This document shows positions 8,324 through 16,969 of a stretch of 64,000 bases of DNA, piece after piece; position 1 is the stretch's first letter; each line of letters begins with the position of its first letter. The notes under the pieces are model-generated. The model was not told where the DNA came from and ran no database searches. It was given only the letters and a program-made list of their open reading frames with translations. The stretch is from Ruminococcaceae bacterium YAD3003 (GTDB taxonomy: Bacteria; Bacillota; Clostridia; Saccharofermentanales; Saccharofermentanaceae). The stretch covers positions 186,001 through 250,000 of the forward strand of contig FNPA01000002.1 in NCBI GenBank assembly GCA_900107185.1, written 5' to 3'. The translations under genes and the position numbers were made by a program.

Positions 8324-9745
8324 ATGTCAGTCGATATCGAGTACAAGAAAAAAGAGCTGCAAAAGTTGATTGCCGGGAATAATGAGCGGGAATTGTGCTT
8401 TCTCATGCTCTACTGGGTTTATGAGAAGGATGCTTATTCCAATCTCGTGATAAAGAAGGCAGATAAGATCGCCGCATCAGAAGGTAAGAAGATCGACTTC
8501 GCGCGCGCGATGCTCTACGGTACTCTGACATATACATTTACTATCGATTTCCTTATCAGACACGTTACGAAGGAAGAAGTCGAACAGATGGATCCTGTTG
8601 CCAGAACTGCTGTCAGAATGGCGGTTTGGCAGATCCAATTCGGTAATAATATTCCTTCCTATGCAGCTGTTGATTCCGCTGTTGAGATTACAAAAAAGTA
8701 CAATCACAAAGCTTCAGGCTATGTAAATGCAGTACTTCGCAAGTTTGCTGACGCGCCTAAAGAAAAAAGAGATCTGGAACAGTTTAAGCCTGGTATCCGT
8801 GTAGCGTTAAAACCTGAGATCTATGGCATCTTCAAAAAAGATTTCGGTAAGCAGGAAGCTTTCGAGATTGGTAAGGCATTGTTGGAACCTGCGCACATCA
8901 CAGTAAGATTCGACGCGCATAAGGTTGATCAGAAGACATTGATCGCGGAACTTACGAAGGAAGGAATTACTGCGATTCCAGGCAGCTTTATTCCTGACTG
9001 TGTTGAAATCACAGGCGGACTTAACGGCCTCGAGAATACGGAAGCGTTTAATAAGTACGGTATGTTCGTTCAGGGTCAGGGCGCTATGCTCGCATCTTAC
9101 GTGGCTCACCCCAGAGTAGCAGATAAGATCCTCGACTGTTGTTCAGCTCCGGGCGGTAAGTCTACTCACATGGCACAGATGTGCAGAGACGATCTCAGTA
9201 TCGTTGCGGTCGATATTAATGAATCAAGACTTCAGCTCGTCAGGGATAACTGCGAGAGATTAGGTCTTACATCAATAGAGACGGTCTGCGCAGATGCCTC
9301 GAAAATAAATAAGGATGACAAAGATTCCAAGAAGTCTTATGACATAGTTCTTTGCGACGTTCCGTGCAGCGGTTTGGGACTTTTGGGCAGGAAGCCGGAT
9401 ATCAGGGAGAAGTTTACTTATGATGAGTTAGACGAACTCCTTCCTCTGCAGTATTCGATCCTCGACCACGCGTCGAAAATGGTCCGTCCCGGCGGAACGC
9501 TCATTTACTGCACATGCACACTTAACTCAGATGAGAACGAGAACCAGGTTAAATTGTTCTTAAGTGAACATAAAAGATTCCACACGGTTCCGATTGATAA
9601 ATATCTCCCTAAGGGAATCTATATGGATGAAAAGAGACAGGATAATGCCGCAAACGGCATGATAACGCTCCTGCCCCATAAAGATAAATGCGAAGGTTTC
9701 TTCATCTGCAGGATGGAGAGAGACAGAAAGGAAGAAGAATCTTGA
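8324..9745 (+). CDS. rsmB: 16S rRNA m5C967 methyltransferase RsmB
   Basis: SAM-dependent methylation of C967 in 16S rRNA. An N-terminal NusB-like RNA-binding domain (about residues 8-150, with AVDSAVEITKKYNHKASGYVNAVL-type pattern) precedes a Rossmann methyltransferase domain with DCCSAPGGKSTHMA (SAM site), DVPCSGLG (catalytic region) and the second catalytic Cys in YCTCTLN. 473 aa. The C-terminal lysine- and glutamate-rich tail overlaps the start of rlmN. Confidence 0.95.
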   Translation: MSVDIEYKKKELQKLIAGNNERELCFLMLYWVYEKDAYSNLVIKKADKIAASEGKKIDFARAMLYGTLTYTFTIDFLIRHVTKEEVEQMDPVARTAVRMAVWQIQFGNNIPSYAAVDSAVEITKKYNHKASGYVNAVLRKFADAPKEKRDLEQFKPGIRVALKPEIYGIFKKDFGKQEAFEIGKALLEPAHITVRFDAHKVDQKTLIAELTKEGITAIPGSFIPDCVEITGGLNGLENTEAFNKYGMFVQGQGAMLASYVAHPRVADKILDCCSAPGGKSTHMAQMCRDDLSIVAVDINESRLQLVRDNCERLGLTSIETVCADASKINKDDKDSKKSYDIVLCDVPCSGLGLLGRKPDIREKFTYDELDELLPLQYSILDHASKMVRPGGTLIYCTCTLNSDENENQVKLFLSEHKRFHTVPIDKYLPKGIYMDEKRQDNAANGMITLLPHKDKCEGFFICRMERDRKEEES

Positions 9746-10779
9746 AAGATAAGTTCTGTCTGGATTTAGATATTAACGACCTTACCAATTGGTGCAACGA
9801 AAGGGGCATCCCTAAATACCGTGCATCACAGATATACGGATGGCTCTCATCTGGCGCTGTTACGACTGATGAGATGACTAACGTGCCAAAAAATATCAGG
9901 GCGATGTTAGAAGAAGATTTTATTTTCGGAGGGTTCGAATTAAGAGAACACCTCGTATCGAAATTGGACGGAACAGAGAAGTTCGTTTATGCGCTCTACG
10001 ACGGCAACATCATTGAGACAGTTGCTATGCGCTATAAGCCCGGAATCTCAGTATGCGTTTCATCCCAGGCAGGATGCCGTATGGGATGCACATTCTGCGC
10101 ATCGGCAAAGATCGATTTCGGCAGATCGCTCACTGCAGGAGAGATCCTCGCGCAGATCGCCGTAACACAGAAACTTATCGGCGAGAGGATCAGAAGCGTA
10201 GTAATTATGGGCATTGGTGAGCCTTTCGATAATTACGATAACGTTTTGAAGTTTATTAAACTCGCCAACGATCCTGACGGTTTGGGCCTTGGCGCAAGAC
10301 ACATAACGCTCTCAACCTGCGGACTGGTTCCGAAGATCGAAGAATTCACCAGGGAGGCGCTCCAGGTAAATCTTTCTATCTCGCTTCATGCTCCTAACGA
10401 TGAACTTCGTAAGCAGCTCATGCCCATCGCGAAAGCATATTCCATCGATAAGCTCATGAAGGCATGCAAAGACTATACCGAAGCTACAAAGAGAAGAATT
10501 ACTTTCGAATACAGCCTTTTTGCGGGTGTTAACGATACTCCTGAATGTGCGAGGGAATTGGTAAAGCTTTTAAAGGGAGGCCTTTATCACGTAAATCTCA
10601 TCTCTGCAAATAAGGTTCCCGGAACATTCTACCAGTCTGCTTCACCTGAGAAGGTTAAGCAGTTCAGGGATATCCTTACATCAGGCGGAATCAACGCGAC
10701 AATAAGACGAGAGATGGGCAGTGACATTATGGCTGCCTGCGGACAGCTCAGAAGAGGAACGATAGAGGGTTCAAAATGA
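9742..10779 (+). CDS. rlmN: Dual-specificity 23S rRNA/tRNA m2A methyltransferase RlmN
   Basis: Radical-SAM enzyme that methylates C2 of A2503 in 23S rRNA and A37 of some tRNAs. The iron-sulfur motif is CRMGCTFCASAK (CxxxCxxC) and the following GEILAQI and GIGEPFDNYDNVL blocks are typical. The frame stays open upstream to an ATG at 9688, but I choose TTG 9742: it overlaps the rsmB stop (TTGA) and has AGGAAG about 8 bases upstream, giving a normal 345-aa protein whose N-terminus aligns with the family. The last residues overlap prpC. Confidence 0.93.
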   Translation: MKDKFCLDLDINDLTNWCNERGIPKYRASQIYGWLSSGAVTTDEMTNVPKNIRAMLEEDFIFGGFELREHLVSKLDGTEKFVYALYDGNIIETVAMRYKPGISVCVSSQAGCRMGCTFCASAKIDFGRSLTAGEILAQIAVTQKLIGERIRSVVIMGIGEPFDNYDNVLKFIKLANDPDGLGLGARHITLSTCGLVPKIEEFTREALQVNLSISLHAPNDELRKQLMPIAKAYSIDKLMKACKDYTEATKRRITFEYSLFAGVNDTPECARELVKLLKGGLYHVNLISANKVPGTFYQSASPEKVKQFRDILTSGGINATIRREMGSDIMAACGQLRRGTIEGSK

Positions 10780-11522
10780 CGGCATGCGGATTGTCAGACA
10801 AGGGTCCTGTAAGAGAGACCAACGAAGATAATTTCGGCTATGAACAGGTCGGAGGTTATCTGTGCATGGCAGTAGCTGACGGTGTCGGCGGTGAAGCGTG
10901 CGGTGAGATCGCAAGTAAGCTCGCGGTAGATGCTGTTATGGAAGTATTCAAAGACTCTCTGGCATTCGTTAAGGAAAGAGATGCTTTGCCGTCTTATCTG
11001 ACAACAGTGTTTAACAAGGCAAACATGAGGATCCTTAGAAACTGTCTTGAGAACAGGGAGCGCCTCGGCATGTGCACGACACTTACTGTCGCGCTTCTTA
11101 AGGGAACTCAGTTAACTATCGCGCACATAGGTGATACGAGAGCTTATATGCTCCACGGCAATGAGCTCATTAAGCTCACAGAAGACCACAATGAGTCTGC
11201 AAGACTCGTTAAAAAGGGACTCATCACCGAGAGCGAAGCAAAGCACCATCCCGGCAGGAACAGACTGTTCAAGGTGCTCGGAGAGAATCAGTATCTAAAT
11301 CCTGATATTTACAGTTATAATATAAGTTACGGTGACTTAGTCTTTTTGTGCTCGGACGGACTCTATTCATTTATGTCTGACGAACAGTTTAAGGCTTGCT
11401 GCCGTGAACGCGGTGACATCAGGAGCATCTGTTATAAACTTATCAATCAGGCTCTTGAGGGTAACAGCACGGATAACATAACAGTTACAATCGGCAGGGC
11501 AGAGCCCGCCACTGAATTATAG
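10776..11522 (+). CDS. prpC: PP2C-type serine/threonine phosphatase PrpC/Stp
   Basis: Metal-dependent protein phosphatase that reverses phosphorylation by the neighbouring PrkC kinase. Motifs: RETNEDNFGY (first metal-binding Asp region), VADGVGGEACGEIAS, AHIGDTRAYM, LTEDHNES, LVFLCSDGLY and DNITVTIGR. 248 aa, normal. ATG 10776 overlaps the rlmN stop by four bases (ATGA). The order rlmN-prpC-prkC-rsgA-rpe-thiN is the common Firmicutes arrangement. Confidence 0.95.
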   Translation: MTACGLSDKGPVRETNEDNFGYEQVGGYLCMAVADGVGGEACGEIASKLAVDAVMEVFKDSLAFVKERDALPSYLTTVFNKANMRILRNCLENRERLGMCTTLTVALLKGTQLTIAHIGDTRAYMLHGNELIKLTEDHNESARLVKKGLITESEAKHHPGRNRLFKVLGENQYLNPDIYSYNISYGDLVFLCSDGLYSFMSDEQFKACCRERGDIRSICYKLINQALEGNSTDNITVTIGRAEPATEL

Positions 11523-11530
11523 GGGGAAAT

Positions 11531-13621
11531 ATGGCAAATCAGGTTCACGGCCCGGAGGGCATGATATTTGCGAATAAGTACAGAATCGTCAAGCTGATCG
11601 GCTCAGGCGGTATGGCTAACGTATATCTCGGAATCGACATGAACACCGGCGTTAACGTTGCTATCAAGATCTTGAAGCCTGAGTTCTCGTCAGATGAAGA
11701 ATTCATCAGAAGGTTCGACGCTGAGGCTAAATCAGTTGCTTCATTGAACCACGCCAATATCGTTAAGGTATTCGGCGTAGGCCATGAAGGTAATTTCAGA
11801 TTCATAGTCCAGGAATATATCGAAGGCATCACAGTTAAGGACCTCATCAACCAGAACGGTCACCTCGACTGGAAAAATGCCGTACCGATCGTTATCCAGA
11901 TCGGTCTCGCTCTTGATTATGCTCACCAGAACGGTATCGTTCACAGAGATATCAAGCCTCAGAATATCCTTATCTCACGTGACCGTGTTGCGAAGATCAC
12001 AGACTTCGGTATCGCACGTGCAGCTTCTACAACAACAATCACCATGACAGGCGTTCAGATGGGTTCTGTTCATTATTTCTCACCCGAACAGGCCAGAGGC
12101 GGTAACGTAGGACCCCAGTCAGATGTTTATTCTTTGGGTGTTACACTCTTTGAGATGGTAACGGGAAGACTTCCTTTCGATGGTGATTCGAACGTTGCTA
12201 TCGCTGTAAAGCACCTCCAGGAGACACCTCCGGTTCCTTCATCTCTTATGCAGGGCATCCCGAAAGGTCTCGATTCCATCATCGCGAAATGTATGCAGAA
12301 GAGCCCTGAGAGACGTTATCAGACAATGCGTCAGCTCGTTACGGAATTAGACTCATTGCTCGTTGATCCTAACGGCGTTTACGGCGTTATCTCCAACGTT
12401 CCCGAGAAGACAACAAATTCAGATACAAATATCTCTTTCAGACAGGATCCTGAATATGAGAAGATCTCTGAGATCGAGAAGAGCGCAGAATCCAGACGTA
12501 TCTCACGTTTCAGAGATAACGTATTGCTCGCGCTTATCGTTGTCGTAATCATCGGTGTCCTGATCGGTATCGGAATACTGGTCGTCAGGGCGGTCGGTAA
12601 TGCGACGCAGATCGAGGAAAATACCGATTACGAAGTAGAGAACTACATAGGACTCACGGCCGACGAAGTTATTAAGAAACTCGAAGCGGCACAGGTCAAT
12701 TATTCAGTTAAATATGAGATCACAGATGCTTACGAAGCAGGCATCGTTATCGACCAGAGCATCGCACAGGGCGTGGTTATTTCTGCTAACAGCAAGTTAA
12801 CTAACCTCGTAATTACGGTATCTTCGGCAGATGAGACCGTCGTATTGCAGGACTATGCAAATGTTGATTACCAGAACTGCTTCACGTCGTTAAAGAACCT
12901 GGGTCTTGTTCCTGTATTGAGACCTGAGCCTTCAGATACTGTAGGACCCGGACTCGTTATCAGAACAGAACCTGAAGCAGGTACACAGCTCTTAAGAGGT
13001 GAGACAGTAGTAATCATCTATGCTATTGAGCCTACATCTTCTATCGTTCCTGACGTTGTCGGTAACACAGTAGCTGATGCAGCAGCAAAGCTCGAAGAGA
13101 ATAACCTCAATTATACAGTCGAAGGTTCACCTGAAGTTCTCGCACTCCCTGCAAACCAGCAGGTAATCATCCTTACGAACCCTGTAGCAGGTACAACTGT
13201 TGCACGTAAGTCCACAGTTAAGCTCTACGTAGGTACTCGTGAGGATTACCAGAACGGCGGTACACCTACGCCTACACCTCCGCAGGCAATCGTTACAGTT
13301 AATGTCAGCGGCAGCGGTACTGTAACAGGCAGCGGAACTTACGAACTCAACACTCAGGTAACGCTTACTGCAACACCTGCATCCGGATTCGTATTCGAAT
13401 GCTGGCTCGACCAGTATGGCAACACTCTCGCTATATCTAATACTTATACATTTACCGTTAAGGAGAGCACATCGTTTACGGCAGTATTCGCACCTCTTCC
13501 TTCGGCAACACCTATGCCGACCAACACACCTACACCTGTTCCTACGGATACTCCGGTGCCGACTCCTTCAGAGCCAACGAAGCCGAATCCCGATCAGGGC
13601 GGCGGTCCGGATTCCGTATAA
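11531..13621 (+). CDS. prkC: PASTA serine/threonine kinase PrkC with extra InlB-repeat-like outer domain
   Basis: Membrane kinase that senses peptidoglycan fragments or lipid II and phosphorylates translation and cell-wall proteins. Cytoplasmic kinase domain: glycine loop IGSGGMANVYLG (about residues 23-34), HRDIKPQNIL, ITDFGIARA. One transmembrane helix at about 331-352. Outside: three PASTA repeats (about 370-432, 435-500, 502-572). After these comes an unusual segment at about 586-654 resembling divergent InlB B-repeats (VTLTATPASGFVFECWLD, then TFTVKESTSFTAVF), then a tail rich in T and P. 696 aa. RBS AGGGGGAA precedes ATG 11531. Confidence 0.95.
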   Translation: MANQVHGPEGMIFANKYRIVKLIGSGGMANVYLGIDMNTGVNVAIKILKPEFSSDEEFIRRFDAEAKSVASLNHANIVKVFGVGHEGNFRFIVQEYIEGITVKDLINQNGHLDWKNAVPIVIQIGLALDYAHQNGIVHRDIKPQNILISRDRVAKITDFGIARAASTTTITMTGVQMGSVHYFSPEQARGGNVGPQSDVYSLGVTLFEMVTGRLPFDGDSNVAIAVKHLQETPPVPSSLMQGIPKGLDSIIAKCMQKSPERRYQTMRQLVTELDSLLVDPNGVYGVISNVPEKTTNSDTNISFRQDPEYEKISEIEKSAESRRISRFRDNVLLALIVVVIIGVLIGIGILVVRAVGNATQIEENTDYEVENYIGLTADEVIKKLEAAQVNYSVKYEITDAYEAGIVIDQSIAQGVVISANSKLTNLVITVSSADETVVLQDYANVDYQNCFTSLKNLGLVPVLRPEPSDTVGPGLVIRTEPEAGTQLLRGETVVIIYAIEPTSSIVPDVVGNTVADAAAKLEENNLNYTVEGSPEVLALPANQQVIILTNPVAGTTVARKSTVKLYVGTREDYQNGGTPTPTPPQAIVTVNVSGSGTVTGSGTYELNTQVTLTATPASGFVFECWLDQYGNTLAISNTYTFTVKESTSFTAVFAPLPSATPMPTNTPTPVPTDTPVPTPSEPTKPNPDQGGGPDSV

Positions 13622-13633
13622 CGGAAGGTGAAA

Positions 13634-14560
13634 ATGGCTGAGGATCAGAGTTTTCGAGGAGTAATAACGAAAGGTGTAGGCGGTGTCTACACCGTTCGTT
13701 TCTGCAAAGAAGGTGAGATTACATCTGCCCAGTGTGCCGCACGGGGCGCATTCAGATTAAAGGGAATCAAACCTGCGATCGGAGATAAGGTCCACATTAT
13801 TCCTTCGGGCGACCCTGATGTCGAATATGTAATAGATGATATCGAAGAGCGTAAGAGCTTTATTGCCAGGCCCCCTGTAGCAAACCTGTCAGTTATGCTG
13901 CTGACATTCTCTGTTACAAATCCTGCTCCGGACCTGACGCTTCTTGATAAGATGCTGCTCATCTGTTCAATGAACAACATCAAGCCTGTCATTATCTTTA
14001 CCAAGGGCGACCTCGATGTGGATGACAGCGAGCGGCTTTGTTCAATTTATACTAAGGCAGGTTATGAAGTTCTCGTTTCTTCACCCCAAAAAAGTCTTAC
14101 TGAAAAAGATCTTATGGATATAATAGGGAATGGCATTGCGGCCTTCGCAGGACCGTCGGGTGTCGGCAAGAGTACTCTGTGCAATTCCTTACTGGGATTT
14201 GACATCATGGAGACCGGCGAAGTCAGTGCAAAGATAAGACGCGGAAGACATACGACAAGGCACGTTGAGCTTCACGAGTTTTACGACGGATTTATCTGTG
14301 ATACACCTGGATTTACGTCTCTGTCTTTAGAAGACCAGGGTGTCGATTACAGGGAAGTCTTATATGGATTTCCTGAGATAAATGCCTTTGCCACAGGATG
14401 CAGGTTCGACGACTGTTCACACCGCAAAGAGGATGGATGCGTTGTCAGGGCGGCATTGGAAGAAGGTAAGATCGATAAGGGCCGTTTCGAAAGGTATGTT
14501 AACTTCTACACGGAGTTATACGATAACAGGAACAATTATAAGAGCAGGAGAAGACAATGA
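13634..14560 (+). CDS. rsgA: Ribosome small-subunit GTPase RsgA
   Basis: Circularly permuted GTPase that checks late 30S assembly. An N-terminal OB domain is followed by G4-like FTKGDLD, the P-loop GPSGVGKSTLCN, KIRRGRHTT (switch I), DTPGF, and a zinc finger CRFDDCSHRKEDGC near the end. A GTG at 13628 is in frame, but ATG 13634 fits better with GGAAGG at 13623-13628. The resulting protein is 308 aa. The stop overlaps the rpe start by four bases. Confidence 0.94.
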   Translation: MAEDQSFRGVITKGVGGVYTVRFCKEGEITSAQCAARGAFRLKGIKPAIGDKVHIIPSGDPDVEYVIDDIEERKSFIARPPVANLSVMLLTFSVTNPAPDLTLLDKMLLICSMNNIKPVIIFTKGDLDVDDSERLCSIYTKAGYEVLVSSPQKSLTEKDLMDIIGNGIAAFAGPSGVGKSTLCNSLLGFDIMETGEVSAKIRRGRHTTRHVELHEFYDGFICDTPGFTSLSLEDQGVDYREVLYGFPEINAFATGCRFDDCSHRKEDGCVVRAALEEGKIDKGRFERYVNFYTELYDNRNNYKSRRRQ

Positions 14561-15216
14561 GTGATAATGCACTGATAGCACCTTCCATATTGGCAGCTGA
14601 CTTCGGCTATCTTATGAGAGATATAAAGAAGATCGAGAATAATGCCGATTATCTTCATATCGATGTTATGGACGGACATTATGTAAATAACATTTCGTTC
14701 GGTATTCCTGTTATAGAATCTATCCGTAAATACACAGACATGAAGTTCTATACACACCTCATGATCACCAACCCTGAAAAGTACATCAAGGTTTTTGCCG
14801 ATGCAGGTTCAGATAACATCACATTTCATCTGGAGTGCACCGAAGATCCTGACAAACTCATTAATGAGATCAGATCTTATGGTAAGGGCGTTGGTATTGC
14901 TGTTCACCCTGATACACCTGTTGAGAAGGTTTTCCCTTATATCGGTAAGGTTGACATTGTCCTCATTATGACCGTTTATCCGGGATTCGGCGGACAGGGT
15001 TATCTTAAGTCTTCAGGTGACAGGATCAGGAGCCTTCGTAAGGCAATAGATGAAAAGGGCGCTGATACCATCATTTCAGTTGATGGCGGCGTAACCGAGA
15101 AAACAATAAAGGAGATCTACGATGCCGGTGCCAGGTTGTTCGTTGCAGGAAGCAGTGTATTCCATGCTGAAGACCCTTCTAAGGCCGTAGATGATTTGAA
15201 AAAATGCTGTATGTAA
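14557..15216 (+). CDS. rpe: Ribulose-phosphate 3-epimerase
   Basis: Interconverts ribulose 5-phosphate and xylulose 5-phosphate in the pentose phosphate pathway. TIM-barrel signatures: IAPSILAADFG, YLHIDVMDGHYV (metal and catalytic Asp), MTVYPGFGGQGY and SVDGGVTEKT, ending FVAGSSVF. 219 aa, normal. ATG overlaps the rsgA stop (ATGA) and the end overlaps thiN by 13 bases, so translation is tightly coupled. Confidence 0.96.
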   Translation: MSDNALIAPSILAADFGYLMRDIKKIENNADYLHIDVMDGHYVNNISFGIPVIESIRKYTDMKFYTHLMITNPEKYIKVFADAGSDNITFHLECTEDPDKLINEIRSYGKGVGIAVHPDTPVEKVFPYIGKVDIVLIMTVYPGFGGQGYLKSSGDRIRSLRKAIDEKGADTIISVDGGVTEKTIKEIYDAGARLFVAGSSVFHAEDPSKAVDDLKKCCM

Positions 15217-15872
15217 TCGTTACCGGAGGTCCGATCGCTGATCAGGCTTCCGCTCTTATTAAATCTTTAGCAGAGAATTCAGAAGATTCAGTAATCATCG
15301 GCTGCGACAGCGGTGTTGATTACCTCGCGAAATTCAACATCATTCCCGACATGGTAGTCGGTGACATGGATTCCATCACGTCCAACGGATTGGAATTCAT
15401 TAAGAATAACAACATCTTCGTTGAAAAATATCCTGTCGAAAAAGACTGGACCGACTCAGAGATCGCTCTCGGCAAGACTGATAAGGATGATGTTATCCTC
15501 GTATGTCCCGTATCAGGAAGATTAGACCACGTGATTGCAAACCTCCAGCTCGTTTTAAAGCTCAAGTCTGAAGGTAAAGATATTGCTGTTACTGACGGTA
15601 TTACCTGTGTATATCCTTTGTTCGGAAAAGATAAGGTCGAAGTTGATGTTACTCCTTATTCAGGAAACACTGCAGTTTCTCTTATCCCGTGGAATTTCAA
15701 TGAGCCTGTTACAGGCGTTACGACCAAGGGCCTTTACTATGCTCTTAAAGATGCTGACTTAGGCGCAGGTTCAACATTCTCTTTTTCCAATAAACCCAGG
15801 AAGAATGCCGATAAGATATCAGTATCCATTAAGTCAGGAATGCTCCTCGTGACAGTAACAAATGCAATTTAA
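15204..15872 (+). CDS. thiN: Thiamine pyrophosphokinase
   Basis: Transfers pyrophosphate from ATP to thiamine to make the cofactor thiamine diphosphate. N-terminal catalytic domain shows GCDSGVDYLAKFNIIPDMVVG followed by DMDSI, then KDWTDSEIAL and SGRLDHVIANL; the C-terminal B1-binding domain ends with MLLVTVTNAI. 222 aa. It closes the operon, followed by a terminator at 15946. The gene overlaps rpe by 13 bases. Confidence 0.92.
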   Translation: MLYVIVTGGPIADQASALIKSLAENSEDSVIIGCDSGVDYLAKFNIIPDMVVGDMDSITSNGLEFIKNNNIFVEKYPVEKDWTDSEIALGKTDKDDVILVCPVSGRLDHVIANLQLVLKLKSEGKDIAVTDGITCVYPLFGKDKVEVDVTPYSGNTAVSLIPWNFNEPVTGVTTKGLYYALKDADLGAGSTFSFSNKPRKNADKISVSIKSGMLLVTVTNAI

Positions 15873-15945
15873 GGGGCCTAAATTGAGACTTTTGGGTAAT
15901 TGAATGAGACCGTAATCCTTTATAGACTTATAGTGCAAATAAGTG

Positions 15946-15977
15946 AACGCGACTGAAAGATTTCAGCCGCGTTTTTT
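15946..15977 (+). terminator. Rho-independent terminator after thiN
   Basis: AACGCG / CGCGTT arms with an inner CTGAAA / TTTCAG stem, followed by six T. The rest of the 137-bp gap to the next gene shows nothing else I recognise. Confidence 0.85.
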
Positions 15978-16009
15978 GTTGCAAATCTTTATTCACGGAG
16001 GAAGAAATA

Positions 16010-16969
16010 ATGTTGGATTACGAGAGTTTCAAGAAGAAGGTATTAAAGGAGTTTTTGCTCTACATGCCTGAAGAGTATTCGGATTGTGAGCTGGAGATCA
16101 AGAGGATTCCGAAGGTTAACCATTGTCTTACGGGCGTCATCATTAAGCCCAAGGAGCTGAAGGGCGATTTTTGCAGTCCCACATTCTATATGGAGAGAAT
16201 GTACGACCAGTATAAGGAATGCGGTTCTTTTGAAAAGGTCATGACAAACCAGGCTATCTATCTGGAAGAATCCTTGAAGTATATTCCGGAAGATGCTTAT
16301 AATCTCGATTTTGCAACGATGAAGGATAAGATCGTATTTCAGGTCGTCAACACAAAGCACAATAAGGAAATGATCGCTCTATGTCCTCACAGGGATTTCA
16401 TGGATCTCACAGTTGTTTACAGAGTCGTTCTTAATGTGGACGACGAAGGCGTTTCAGGTTTCCTCATTACTCATGACATCGCTAAGATCGACAACCTGTC
16501 CGAGAATCTTTTGTTTAAGCTCGCTTTGGAGAATACAAGGAGAATGTTCCCCTTTAAGAGCGAGAGGATCGAACATACCATGAGCCGCATGATGCGCAAA
16601 TGGGGAGCGTGCGATGAAGAGATTGAGGATTCTTTTCCGGATATCGACGATGTTCCGGATTGCGAGAGAGTTTATGTGATCAGTAATGAGTATGAGTTCT
16701 TTGGCGCGAACGCTCTTTTATATACCGATGTTATCGGTAAAGTAGCTGAGAAGATAGGAACTGATTGTTATGTATTGCCGTCTTCAGTACACGACCTCGT
16801 TGTTTTATCTACTGATATTTTCAGTGAGAGTTCAAGACTCATGGAACTCGTTAAGCAGACTAATAACGAGCACGTAAGAGTAGCAGACAGATTATCTGAC
16901 AGCATTTATCTCTACAGCATTGTAGACGGCTCGCTTAACCAGGTTAATCCCGAGGAGGAAGCATCGTGA
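16010..16969 (+). CDS. DUF5688 family protein
   Basis: Recognised as the DUF5688 family found mainly in Clostridia; function unknown. Typical pattern: a start YESFKKKVLKEF, a central FYMERMYDQYKECGSFEKV, IVFQVVNTKHNKEM, and a C-terminal half with VYVISNEYEFFGANALLY and YVLPSSVHDLVVLS. 319 aa, acidic, no signal peptide or membrane segment, so cytoplasmic. GGAGGAAG precedes the ATG. Its stop overlaps the GTG of the surface-protein gene by four bases, which suggests joint expression with it. Confidence 0.85.
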   Translation: MLDYESFKKKVLKEFLLYMPEEYSDCELEIKRIPKVNHCLTGVIIKPKELKGDFCSPTFYMERMYDQYKECGSFEKVMTNQAIYLEESLKYIPEDAYNLDFATMKDKIVFQVVNTKHNKEMIALCPHRDFMDLTVVYRVVLNVDDEGVSGFLITHDIAKIDNLSENLLFKLALENTRRMFPFKSERIEHTMSRMMRKWGACDEEIEDSFPDIDDVPDCERVYVISNEYEFFGANALLYTDVIGKVAEKIGTDCYVLPSSVHDLVVLSTDIFSESSRLMELVKQTNNEHVRVADRLSDSIYLYSIVDGSLNQVNPEEEAS

